Part shown: in pieces, positions 19,024 through 26,689 of the stretch
How the letters are laid out: each line of letters begins with the position of its first letter
Position numbering within the stretch: the first letter of the stretch is position 1
Assembly: GCF_000687715.1 (NCBI RefSeq)
Contig: NZ_JHXD01000001.1
Span: forward strand, 310,001 to 374,000
Length of the DNA: 64,000 nt
Direction of reading: 5' to 3'
Source of the DNA: Xylanibacter ruminicola Ga6B6
GTDB lineage: Bacteria > Bacteroidota > Bacteroidia > Bacteroidales > Bacteroidaceae
The notes under the pieces: model-generated
What the model saw: only the letters and a program-made list of their open reading frames with translations
Databases searched by the model: none
Told to the model about the DNA's origin: nothing
Translations under genes and position numbers: made by a program

Positions 19024-20637
19024 TTAGAGCTTTGGACCAGCAGCAACCAGAGCCTTACCAGCCTCGTTGCCCTCGTACTTCTTGAAGTTCTTGATGAAAC
19101 GGCCAGCCAGATCCTTAGCCTTCTCCTCCCACTCAGCAGCGTTAGCGTAAGTGTCGCGAGGATCAAGGATGTTGGTGTCTACGCCCTCAAGCTGTGTTGG
19201 AACCTCGAAGTCGAAGTAAGGGATCTTCTTGGTAGGAGCGTTCAGGATAGCACCACCCAGGATAGCGTCGATGATACCACGAGTATCGCGGATAGAGATA
19301 CGCTTACCAGTACCGTTCCAACCAGTGTTTACGAGGTATGCCTTAGCACCGCTCTTCTCCATCTTCTTAACCAGCTCCTCAGCATACTTTGTTGGGTGCA
19401 GCTCGAGGAATGCCTGACCGAAGCAAGCAGAGAATGTTGGAGTAGGCTCAGTGATACCGCGCTCTGTACCAGCCAGCTTAGCTGTGAAACCAGAGAGGAA
19501 GTAGTACTTAGTCTGCTCAGGAGTCAGGATAGATACTGGGGGCAGTACGCCGAATGCATCAGCACTCAGGAAGATAACGTTCTTAGCGTCAGGACCAGCA
19601 CTCTTACCATTTACCTTTTGGGCAATCTTCTCGATGTGGTCGATAGGATATGATACACGAGTATTCTCAGTTACGCTCTTATCAGCGAAGTCGATCTTAC
19701 CATCCTCGGCAACAGTTACGTTCTCGAGCAGAGCATTGCGACGGATAGCGTTGTAGATATCGGGCTCGCTCTCCTTGTCAAGGTTGATAACCTTAGCGTA
19801 GCAACCACCCTCGAGGTTGAATACGCCCTCGTCGTCCCATCCGTGCTCGTCGTCACCAATCAGCAGACGCTTTGGATCGGTTGACAGAGTGGTCTTACCT
19901 GTACCAGACAGACCGAAGAAGATAGCTGTGTTCTTACCCTCCATGTCGGTGTTAGCAGAGCAGTGCATAGATGCGATACCCTGCAGAGGCAGATAGTAGT
20001 TCTGCATTGAGAACATACCCTTCTTCATCTCACCACCGTACCATGTGTTGATGATGCACTGCTCGCGGCTTGTTGTGTTGAAGGCAACACAAGTCTCTGA
20101 GTTCAGACCCAGCTCCTTGTAGTTCTCAACCTTAGCCTTAGAGGCGTTGTAGATTACGAAGTTAGGCTCGAACTTCTCCAGCTCCTCAGCAGTAGGCTGA
20201 ATGAACATGTTTGTTACGAAGTGTGCCTGCCATGCTACCTCAACGATGAAGCGAACAGCCAGACGTGTAGCCTCGTTAGCACCGCAGAAAGCATCTACTA
20301 CATAGAGGTTCTTGTTAGAGAGCTCCTTGATAGCGATGTCCTTAACCTGCTTCCAAACCTCCTCGCTCATGGGGTGGTTGTCGTTCTTATATTCCTCAGA
20401 AGTCCACCATACCTTGTCCTCGCTCTGTGCATCCTTTACGATGTACTTATCCTTAGGTGAACGGCCGGTGTAGATACCAGTCATTACGTTTACAGCGTTG
20501 AGCTCGGTGTTTACGCCCTTGTCGAAACCCTCGAGGCCAGCCTTTGTCTCCTCTGCGAACAGAGTCTCATACGATGGATTGTGTGCAATTACGGTAGAAC
20601 CTGTAATGCCATACTGAGTCAAATCTAACTTTGCCAT
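19024..20637 (-). CDS. pckA: Phosphoenolpyruvate carboxykinase (ATP)
   Basis: Interconverts oxaloacetate and phosphoenolpyruvate. In succinate-forming Bacteroidales it mainly runs toward oxaloacetate, conserving ATP. The 537-aa protein has the kinase-type P-loop [13 protein letters not shown], the second metal site [19 protein letters not shown] and the C-terminal [12 protein letters not shown] segment. Single-gene transcript: promoter box at 20705-20712, strong hairpin terminator downstream. Confidence 0.97.
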   Translation of the reverse strand: MAKLDLTQYGITGSTVIAHNPSYETLFAEETKAGLEGFDKGVNTELNAVNVMTGIYTGRSPKDKYIVKDAQSEDKVWWTSEEYKNDNHPMSEEVWKQVKDIAIKELSNKNLYVVDAFCGANEATRLAVRFIVEVAWQAHFVTNMFIQPTAEELEKFEPNFVIYNASKAKVENYKELGLNSETCVAFNTTSREQCIINTWYGGEMKKGMFSMQNYYLPLQGIASMHCSANTDMEGKNTAIFFGLSGTGKTTLSTDPKRLLIGDDEHGWDDEGVFNLEGGCYAKVINLDKESEPDIYNAIRRNALLENVTVAEDGKIDFADKSVTENTRVSYPIDHIEKIAQKVNGKSAGPDAKNVIFLSADAFGVLPPVSILTPEQTKYYFLSGFTAKLAGTERGITEPTPTFSACFGQAFLELHPTKYAEELVKKMEKSGAKAYLVNTGWNGTGKRISIRDTRGIIDAILGGAILNAPTKKIPYFDFEVPTQLEGVDTNILDPRDTYANAAEWEEKAKDLAGRFIKNFKKYEGNEAGKALVAAGPKL

Positions 20638-20704
20638 ATTACTAATCTTTATTTTAAGTTGTGAATATTATCCTTTTGTTATATATAACTTTTAAAAAGC
20701 GCTG

Positions 20705-20712
20705 CAAAGTTA
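20705..20712 (-). promoter_or_regulatory. -7 box for pckA
   Basis: Minus-strand TAACTTTG with CTTG 19 bp upstream (20732-20735). The leader is about 60 nt and AT-rich. Confidence 0.75.
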
Positions 20713-20800
20713 CAAATTATTCTCGAATTGACAAGTGGCATTTAGCAATATTTTGTGCGCACACAATTCTTTTTAGGTTAAAGAAATTAAAAAATAATGC

Positions 20801-20824
20801 CGGAGTAGCGCTTTTGCCACTCCG
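20801..20824 (-). terminator. Terminator of the fructan catabolic operon
   Basis: CGGAGT/ACTCCG stem with an inner GC/GC pair and an A-rich loop, then a T-rich run on the minus strand. It starts 26 bp after the fructokinase stop. Confidence 0.75.
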
Positions 20825-20850
20825 ACATATCATTTTATGATTTTGGATAT

Positions 20851-21726
20851 TTACTTTTTCAGCTCTTCTGGAATCACGGGCATGGCACCGTTCTGGGTGC
20901 ATACATAGGCGCTTACCTGTACGGCAGTTTTGTGGGCTTCCTGTACGGGTTTCCCGTTGATGATTGATGCACAGAACGAGCCGGTAAACGAGTCGCCAGC
21001 GCCTACTGTATCGGCCACTTCTACCTTTGGCGTATCCTGGAACGATGTCAGACCGTCGTCGGTAAATACATACGATCCGTTAGTGCCGCAGGTTAGTACC
21101 AGCATCTTCAGTTGATAGTCCTGAACTATCTTCTCGCAGGTACCGCGCATATCCAGTCCGTCGTAGCCGAACATGCGGTTAACCACTACCAACTCTTCGT
21201 CGTTGATTTTTAGAATGTTACAAATGCAGAACGAGTCCTCAAGAATCTCCTTCGTGTAGAACTGTTGGCGCAGGTTGATGTCGCAAATCTTCAGGCAGTC
21301 TTCAGGGGTGGCATCCAGGAACTTACGTATATTCTCACGACTTACTACGTTGCGCTGTGCCAGCGATCCGAAACAAACTGCACGTGCATTCTTGGCTATC
21401 TCCTCCATCTCGTCGGTAAAGGGGATATTGTCCCATGCTACGTTTTCCTTAATGTCATAGGTGGGTATGCCGTCGCCCGTTAGCGTCACTTGTACCGTAC
21501 CGGTAGGATAGGGTACCTGGGGCATCAGGTAGTTCAGATTGTGCTCCTTCAGCGCCTCGATAGTTTCCTCTGCCAATGCATCTTCGCCTAGTGCGCTGAT
21601 GGCAATAGTATTCAGACCAAATTGTCCAGCATGATAAGCGAAGTTGGCTGGTGCGCCACCAAGTTTCTTTCCTTCGGGAAGTACGTCCCACAATGCCTCT
21701 CCGAGGCCTACTATATATCTCTTCAT
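20851..21726 (-). CDS. Fructokinase (PfkB family)
   Basis: Cytoplasmic sugar kinase (291 aa) of the ribokinase/PfkB fold. N-terminal GLGEALWDVLP and GGAPANFAYHAGQFG are substrate-binding segments of fructokinases; the C-terminal DTVGAGDSFTGSF is the anion hole with the catalytic Asp. It is the last gene of the fructan locus, 5 bp after the permease. Phosphorylation of free fructose after import is the expected role, as proposed for BT1757 of B. thetaiotaomicron. Confidence 0.9.
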   Translation of the reverse strand: MKRYIVGLGEALWDVLPEGKKLGGAPANFAYHAGQFGLNTIAISALGEDALAEETIEALKEHNLNYLMPQVPYPTGTVQVTLTGDGIPTYDIKENVAWDNIPFTDEMEEIAKNARAVCFGSLAQRNVVSRENIRKFLDATPEDCLKICDINLRQQFYTKEILEDSFCICNILKINDEELVVVNRMFGYDGLDMRGTCEKIVQDYQLKMLVLTCGTNGSYVFTDDGLTSFQDTPKVEVADTVGAGDSFTGSFCASIINGKPVQEAHKTAVQVSAYVCTQNGAMPVIPEELKK

Positions 21727-21731
21727 AATAC

Positions 21732-22883
21732 TTAGTTGTTTTTTACGTTTTTAATATAGGTAAACAGATAAATCACTCCAACAGCCATTACTGCTACTGC
21801 GCCGGCCTGGCCCATGGCGTCGCTGGCAATTCCCATCAGCAGTGGAAAAATCGTGCCTCCAAACAAGCCCATAATCATCAAACCCGACACCTCGTTCTGC
21901 TTCTGTGGCATGGCTGTGAGTGCCTGTGCAAAACAGATAGAGAAGATATTTGAGTTGCCGTAGCCCACCAGTGCGATTGCTGCGTAGAGAATCCATTTTT
22001 CTGTGCCGATAAATAGTCCGCACATTGACAGTGCCATCATGATCACACTGATCACAAAGAAGGTGCGGTTAGGCAGTACTCGCAGGAAGAAAGAGCCTGT
22101 CAGGCAGCCGATAGTACGGAATATGAAGTACAGACTGGTAGCAAATGCTGCGTCGTTAAGTGTCAGTCCCAGTCGTTCCATCAGAATCTTTGGTGCTGTG
22201 GTGTTGGTGCCCACATCGATGCCCACATGACACATGATACCAAAGAATGATAGCAGTACGATAGGTGTGCCTAGCAGCTTCAGGCATTCAGTAAATGTAG
22301 ATGCGTTGCCTGTGGTGTGTTCTTCTTCGATAGGCGTAACTGCCAGCAGTGCTGCAGCCAGAATACCCACCACGAAGTAGATCATAAACAGCACTCGCCA
22401 GTCGTAGCCGAACGAGGGCAGTACCTGTGTGGCGCCCCACATGGCCAGATATGGAGCCAGGAACGAGGCGATGGCCTTGATAAACTGTCCGAAGGTGAGT
22501 GTCGATGCCAGATTGCCGCCGCCCATCACGGTTGATACCAGTGGGTTAAGCGATGTCTGCATCAGTGCGTTACCTATGCCAAGCAGCGAGAATGCGCATA
22601 GCATAATCGGGAAGTTCTCGCCAAACAGAGGCAATAGCAGCGATGCGATGGTCACGCCGAGCGATAGCAATACAGTGTTCTTTCGTCCGATCTTGTTCAT
22701 CAGCATCCCCGTAGGTACGCTGAAAATCAGGAACCAGAAGAATACGAGCGACGGGAAGATGTTGGCCACACTGTCAGTCAACTGCAGGTCTTCCTTCACA
22801 TAGTTCGATGCAATGCCCACCAGGTCAACAAATCCCATGGCGAAAAAGCAGAACATCACGGGGATCAGAGCAAATTTCTTCAT
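21732..22883 (-). CDS. MFS sugar permease (fructose uptake, FucP/GluP-like)
   Basis: Inner-membrane transporter of 383 aa with 12 predicted helices and the MFS loop motif GMLMNKIGRKNT between helices 2 and 3. Related permeases (FucP/GluP group) import hexoses with H+ or Na+. It stands between the periplasmic GH32 enzyme and fructokinase, so it most likely imports fructose released in the periplasm. Same position as BT1758. Confidence 0.87.
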   Translation of the reverse strand: MKKFALIPVMFCFFAMGFVDLVGIASNYVKEDLQLTDSVANIFPSLVFFWFLIFSVPTGMLMNKIGRKNTVLLSLGVTIASLLLPLFGENFPIMLCAFSLLGIGNALMQTSLNPLVSTVMGGGNLASTLTFGQFIKAIASFLAPYLAMWGATQVLPSFGYDWRVLFMIYFVVGILAAALLAVTPIEEEHTTGNASTFTECLKLLGTPIVLLSFFGIMCHVGIDVGTNTTAPKILMERLGLTLNDAAFATSLYFIFRTIGCLTGSFFLRVLPNRTFFVISVIMMALSMCGLFIGTEKWILYAAIALVGYGNSNIFSICFAQALTAMPQKQNEVSGLMIMGLFGGTIFPLLMGIASDAMGQAGAVAVMAVGVIYLFTYIKNVKNN

Positions 22884-22913
22884 ATTACTAAATATTCTCT
22901 AAATTCTAAATTC

Positions 22914-24584
22914 TTAATTCTTAATTTCATATATGGTCGCTTTTCCGCCCTTCACCTTTATGTTATTATAAGGTTCTGATGGGAATACCAGGTTTGTCAT
23001 AGCCATCTTTCCTTCTGCATCGAAGGCCTCGATAGAACAGCGGTCGATAAACAATCGCAGCTGTTTGATATGTCCATAGGTGGGCGCGATAGTTGTGCAT
23101 GCGAATGCTTCGCTGAAGCTCACGTCGCCACTCTTTGTGCGGTCCATGCTGAAGCTCTGGCGCTGTCCGTCGTAAACCATCACAACCTCTTCGCCCTTAG
23201 AGTTCGAGAGCACAATCTCCGCCTGATTCTTCACGTCCACTACTATCTCGCAAGCTTCAGTCGGCTTCCTCACTTTGGCGCCACGCATAGCCAGCATCTC
23301 CTTCGATGGTACTACGCTTACGTATGTCTCCTCGCCAAAGTTAAACAGTCCCAGGTCGCGAGGTATGCTGTTGCCCGAGCGATACTGCTTGGTTGGCACC
23401 TGGTTGGCATACTGCCAGTTGCTCATCCATGCCAGTACCACATGACGGTTCTCAGGTGCATTGTAGAACGATACTGTAGCATAGTGATCCTTGCCATAGT
23501 CCATCCATTTAGTTACCTTTGGCATCGACTCGCAGGTAAACTTATGTCCGTCGAATTGCCCCACAAAGTACTGTGTAGCACTACCGCCGAACGGGCCGCC
23601 AGGGTTGATGTTGCAGATAAGCACCCACTTGTTGTCGATCTTCATCAGGTCTGGGCACTCCCATACGCCACCGTGATTGCCATACTCCTGACCGAAAGCT
23701 GACTCGTATTTCCAGTCTTTTAGGTTCTCTGATGAGTAAAGCTGCATCTCCTGACCCACTGCCAGGATCATCACCCAGCGCTTGGTGCCCTCAAACCAGA
23801 ACACATTGGGGTCGCGGAAGTCGGGCTTGTCGCTGGTCAGTATAGGGTTTCCTTCATATTTCTTGAATGTCATTCCACCGTCTTTTGATATGGCCATCGA
23901 CTGTGTCTGGTGGTGACCGGCTGAGGTGTAGAAGGCTACTACATCATCTCCGTTGGTGATACATGAGCCACTGAAGATGCTACCCAACCAGTCGGGCTCG
24001 AATGTCTGTGGCTGTGCTTCCCAATGCACCAGGTCTTTCGACGTAGAGTGGCCCCAGTGCATGTTCTCCCATTGTGAACCATAAGGGTTGTACTGATAGA
24101 AGAGGTGCCAAACACCATCTTTGTAGAACATACCGTTAGGATCATTCATCCAACCATATACTGGTGTATGATGATAAACCGGGCGGAAGCGCTCGCGATT
24201 GGTGGTGTCGAAGGTATCGCTATACTTGATTTCCTTCCAACAGGCGAACTCGCCTACGGCACCTTTCAGACGGCGGTCGCCATGAAACTCGATGTCGAGC
24301 AGCTGGGCATCTTTCAGTTCATAGGGCACATAATAGTCTACGCGATCTACTGCCAACTTCACATTGATGCGCTGCACCATCTCGTTCTTCCCGTTTACCA
24401 CAGCTATTGCTGCAATGTCCTCAGTTTCCTGTACGGGTAGCAGCAGGTACTTAGTTGGCTGTTCCACTCGCAGCATGGCATGCTTCTCGCCCAGCACCAT
24501 AGGCGTTACTTGCGCCATTGCCGATGCAGAGGTAAGCACGGCTGTCACCATCATCATTACCGTTTTTCTCATTTTGCTATTCAT
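22914..24584 (-). CDS. GH32 fructan beta-fructosidase with N-terminal DUF4980 domain
   Basis: Glycoside hydrolase (556 aa) that probably releases fructose from levan/inulin oligosaccharides in the periplasm. After a signal peptide there is a beta-rich N-terminal domain of about 100 residues (DUF4980-like), then the five-blade GH32 propeller: YGWMNDPNG (nucleophile Asp148), FRDPN (stabiliser Asp258), WECPD (acid/base Glu309), and a C-terminal beta-sandwich. The longest frame starts at 24617, but the -7 box (24615-24622) overlaps that codon, so 24584 (or 24572) is used. First gene of the enzyme-permease-kinase operon. Confidence 0.9.
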   Translation of the reverse strand: MNSKMRKTVMMMVTAVLTSASAMAQVTPMVLGEKHAMLRVEQPTKYLLLPVQETEDIAAIAVVNGKNEMVQRINVKLAVDRVDYYVPYELKDAQLLDIEFHGDRRLKGAVGEFACWKEIKYSDTFDTTNRERFRPVYHHTPVYGWMNDPNGMFYKDGVWHLFYQYNPYGSQWENMHWGHSTSKDLVHWEAQPQTFEPDWLGSIFSGSCITNGDDVVAFYTSAGHHQTQSMAISKDGGMTFKKYEGNPILTSDKPDFRDPNVFWFEGTKRWVMILAVGQEMQLYSSENLKDWKYESAFGQEYGNHGGVWECPDLMKIDNKWVLICNINPGGPFGGSATQYFVGQFDGHKFTCESMPKVTKWMDYGKDHYATVSFYNAPENRHVVLAWMSNWQYANQVPTKQYRSGNSIPRDLGLFNFGEETYVSVVPSKEMLAMRGAKVRKPTEACEIVVDVKNQAEIVLSNSKGEEVVMVYDGQRQSFSMDRTKSGDVSFSEAFACTTIAPTYGHIKQLRLFIDRCSIEAFDAEGKMAMTNLVFPSEPYNNIKVKGGKATIYEIKN

Positions 24585-24614
24585 TTTTTGTTGTACGATT
24601 TTAGATTTCTGCTG

Positions 24615-24622
24615 CAAAGTTA
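24615..24622 (-). promoter_or_regulatory. -7 box, GH32/permease/fructokinase operon (promoter A)
   Basis: Minus-strand TAACTTTG without a TTTG at the -33 place, which fits an activator-dependent promoter. The conserved operator lies 31-85 bp upstream. Confidence 0.75.
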
Positions 24623-24652
24623 AGTCAAATCGCGTGTATATCCTATAAATAA

Positions 24653-24709
24653 TGTTTCATTTCTTAAGAAAAATCGTTCATTGCAACAAATTTTTATGCA
24701 ATGAACGAT
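24653..24709 (-). promoter_or_regulatory. Fructan-locus operator A
   Basis: TGTTTCA at 24653-24659, TCGTTCA at 24674-24680 (21 bp apart, direct repeat) and inverted ATGAACG at 24701-24707. Distances from the upstream edge of the -7 box are 31, 52 and 79 bp. The last two lie within a perfect 12-bp inverted repeat (ATCGTTCATTGC / GCAATGAACGAT, 13-nt loop). On the minus strand TTTTT follows the repeat, so it could also end transcription coming from upstream. Confidence 0.65.
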
Positions 24710-24727
24710 AATTGAAAGGTTTAATTC

Positions 24728-24783
24728 TCTAACTACTTTTCAATTGCAAAGTACCTAGCGTGCAATTGTTTTCTAACTACTTT
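24728..24783. repeat. Direct and inverted short repeats in the gap before operator A
   Basis: TCTAACTACTTT occurs at 24728-24739 and 24772-24783. Between them CAATTGCA (24741-24748) and TGCAATTG (24761-24768) form an 8-bp inverted repeat. No gene is seen here; role unknown. Confidence 0.5.
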
Positions 24784-24802
24784 GCAAATACTACACTTCA
24801 AT

Positions 24803-24836
24803 AAAAACGTGCGACTCTCACGAACCGCACGTTTTT
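24803..24836 (-). terminator. Terminator of the fructan-locus small RNA
   Basis: An 11-bp perfect stem (AAAAACGTGCG / CGCACGTTTTT) with a 12-nt loop. The arms make it usable in both directions; on the minus strand it ends in TTTTTATT. Confidence 0.88.
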
Positions 24837-24956
24837 TTGAAAAACCAATCCATTACCTTACTACTAACTTACTAATTAACTTTTAACCAATTAATCACTC
24901 GATGAACCTAAAACAATTTAACTAACTAATAACAATATGACCGTATCCTAAATCTT
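24803..24956 (-). ncRNA. Putative short regulated RNA / leader in the fructan locus
   Basis: From the -7 box at 24963-24970 a minus-strand transcript would start near 24956 and stop at the strong hairpin at 24803-24836, giving about 150-160 nt. No large frame fits. An 11-codon frame (24818-24853, MDWFFKKTCGS) ends inside the terminator loop and has a TAAGG only 2 nt before its ATG, so it may be a leader peptide or chance. The promoter carries the same operator as the susC and GH32 promoters. It could be an independent small RNA or an attenuator before the GH32 gene, which however has its own promoter. Confidence 0.55.
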
Positions 24957-24962
24957 CTGCTG

Positions 24963-24970
24963 CAAAGTTA
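24963..24970 (-). promoter_or_regulatory. -7 box of the fructan-locus small RNA (promoter B)
   Basis: Minus-strand TAACTTTG with no good -33 element. It aligns without gaps to promoter A over 95 bp (24963-25057 against 24615-24709). Confidence 0.7.
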
Positions 24971-25000
24971 CGACGTTTTTCAATATCCATCGATAAATAT

Positions 25001-25057
25001 TGTTTCAACTGCTAACAAAAATCGTTCATTGCAACAATTTTACGCGCAATGAACGAT
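25001..25057 (-). promoter_or_regulatory. Fructan-locus operator B
   Basis: TGTTTCA at 25001-25007, TCGTTCA at 25022-25028, inverted ATGAACG at 25049-25055: 31, 52 and 79 bp from the -7 box, exactly as in operator A. The 12-bp inverted repeat 25021-25032/25046-25057 with 13-nt loop is followed by TTTTT on the minus strand and lies just after the surface GH32 stop, so it may also terminate the susC operon. Confidence 0.65.
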
Positions 25058-25078
25058 TATTTCTATAGTAGCTATATT

Positions 25079-26677
25079 TTATTGTTGACTTACCTTTACA
25101 TCGCTAACTGTAATAGAACCGCCGTAGTTGTTGATGCTCCAGCAGTTTTTCTGGATGCCGTAGATGCGCTGGGTGTAGGCACATACATCGTTAATGTAAA
25201 GTGTCAGTACGCTGTTATCTGTGTAGATGTCGATGTTGTAGGTGTTGTCGGCGGGACGCTCGAACCAGTAGCCATCAGCGGCCTCGATGAAGCCCTTGCC
25301 TTCTGCACCTTCCTGCTCGAAGTTGAGCTTGCGGTGGTTATCGTCCTCGGGGTTCACTACGATGGTATAGTATTTCTTAGAATCTGTGCCGCGTACAAAT
25401 GATACACCGAACTTATCCCAGTTGTTCGAAGTCTTTACAGTAAATGAGATGTGATTGGCAGTGCCCAGACGGTTGTAGAGCACGTATGCTCCATCGCCGC
25501 TCAGTGAACCACTGTTGTAGCCATTCGATTCCATCACTGTAGCGTTAACAGTCTGATTATACTTGGCAGCCATTGCTGGCACAGCACCCAGAGTAAGTGT
25601 ACCATCGTTGTGCTGGATAATCTTGTGGCAAACCAATGCGCCACTCCAGTTGGGCTCGTTGCCGTCGCCAGCACCTACGTTGGTGTTCTTCTCGTGAATA
25701 TCGCTACCAGAACGGAATGGGCACCATCCCCAGATGTAACGGTCTGTGCCGTTAGAAGCAGTCTTGGCGGCATAGAGCGAACGGCTGTCGAGCACACCCT
25801 CGTGTCCGTCAGGAGCCCACTTTGGTCCGTCGTTCAAACAACTCTTCAGCTCCTCGTAGGTTGAGGCTACCATGTACTTCACCTTACGGCTCCAGCTGGC
25901 GCGATAGCTCTCGCTGAACACGATGTACCAGTAGTTGCCCATCTTGAAGATGTCAGGACACTCCAACATGCGGTCCCAGATCATACGGATACGACCTACA
26001 TGCTCCCAGTTCTTCATGTCGCTCGACTTGAACTCTGCAAATACAGGGTCGCCACCACCATTAGGATAGGTAGAGATAACCATGTGATAGAGGTTGTCGT
26101 CGGCCACGAATATCTGTGGATCGCGGAAGTCATTACCTGAGTAGCCAAAGTCAGGACCATTCAGAGTCCAAAGCTCGTCCTTAGTCCAGGTCTTGAAGTC
26201 GGTAGATGTAGCGCGCATCACCACTTCGCGATTCTTGCAGTTGCCGTTGTGACCTGTGTAGTAGATATAATATGTACCATCCTTTTCGTATGCGCAACCT
26301 GTACCCAGTGCCGCATCCTGCTGATAGTCGTTAGCACCGTATGCCAGTAACTCGCCCAGCGACTCGTAGTTAGCACCATCCTTGGTAGATACAGCCCAAA
26401 TGGGGTGGAAGCGATAAGTCATGTTGTTGATGAACTCCTGCAGGTAGAGCACCTTGAAGTCGCCGCTCTTCTGATCGTAGAAAGGCATTGGGTCGCCTAC
26501 ACGGCCAACAGCTGGTGTATAGAATGTGCCAAAGCCGGCAGCATCAGTCGAAGCGAAGAATGTGGTTGTGCCGTTCCAGTCCTTTGCGGGATCGCCGCTG
26601 AACTCCTCGTCGCTGCACGCCGTCAGCACAGAGGCTGACAGCATGAGTGCGAATACTGAATATATCATTGTCTTCAT
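25079..26677 (-). CDS. Surface GH32-like lipoprotein, candidate endo-fructanase
   Basis: Lipoprotein of 532 aa (VLTAC, Cys21, followed by SDEE, which fits the Bacteroidetes surface-export signal). The five-blade GH32 fold is suggested by GRVGDPMPFY (candidate nucleophile Asp62), FRDPQ (Asp186) and LECPD (Glu239), and a C-terminal beta-sandwich about residues 380-532. The first block departs from the usual WMNDPNG. Gene position equals BT1760, the surface endo-levanase of B. thetaiotaomicron, so cleavage of long fructan at the cell surface is the likely job. Last gene of the susC operon. Confidence 0.82.
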   Translation of the reverse strand: MKTMIYSVFALMLSASVLTACSDEEFSGDPAKDWNGTTTFFASTDAAGFGTFYTPAVGRVGDPMPFYDQKSGDFKVLYLQEFINNMTYRFHPIWAVSTKDGANYESLGELLAYGANDYQQDAALGTGCAYEKDGTYYIYYTGHNGNCKNREVVMRATSTDFKTWTKDELWTLNGPDFGYSGNDFRDPQIFVADDNLYHMVISTYPNGGGDPVFAEFKSSDMKNWEHVGRIRMIWDRMLECPDIFKMGNYWYIVFSESYRASWSRKVKYMVASTYEELKSCLNDGPKWAPDGHEGVLDSRSLYAAKTASNGTDRYIWGWCPFRSGSDIHEKNTNVGAGDGNEPNWSGALVCHKIIQHNDGTLTLGAVPAMAAKYNQTVNATVMESNGYNSGSLSGDGAYVLYNRLGTANHISFTVKTSNNWDKFGVSFVRGTDSKKYYTIVVNPEDDNHRKLNFEQEGAEGKGFIEAADGYWFERPADNTYNIDIYTDNSVLTLYINDVCAYTQRIYGIQKNCWSINNYGGSITVSDVKVSQQ

Positions 26678-26689
26678 AACTTTCTGTTT

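Noticed and set aside
20717..20902. 61-codon minus-strand frame between pckA and fructokinase
   Set aside because: It overlaps the fructokinase 3' end and the terminator hairpin; no ribosome site or protein-like composition.
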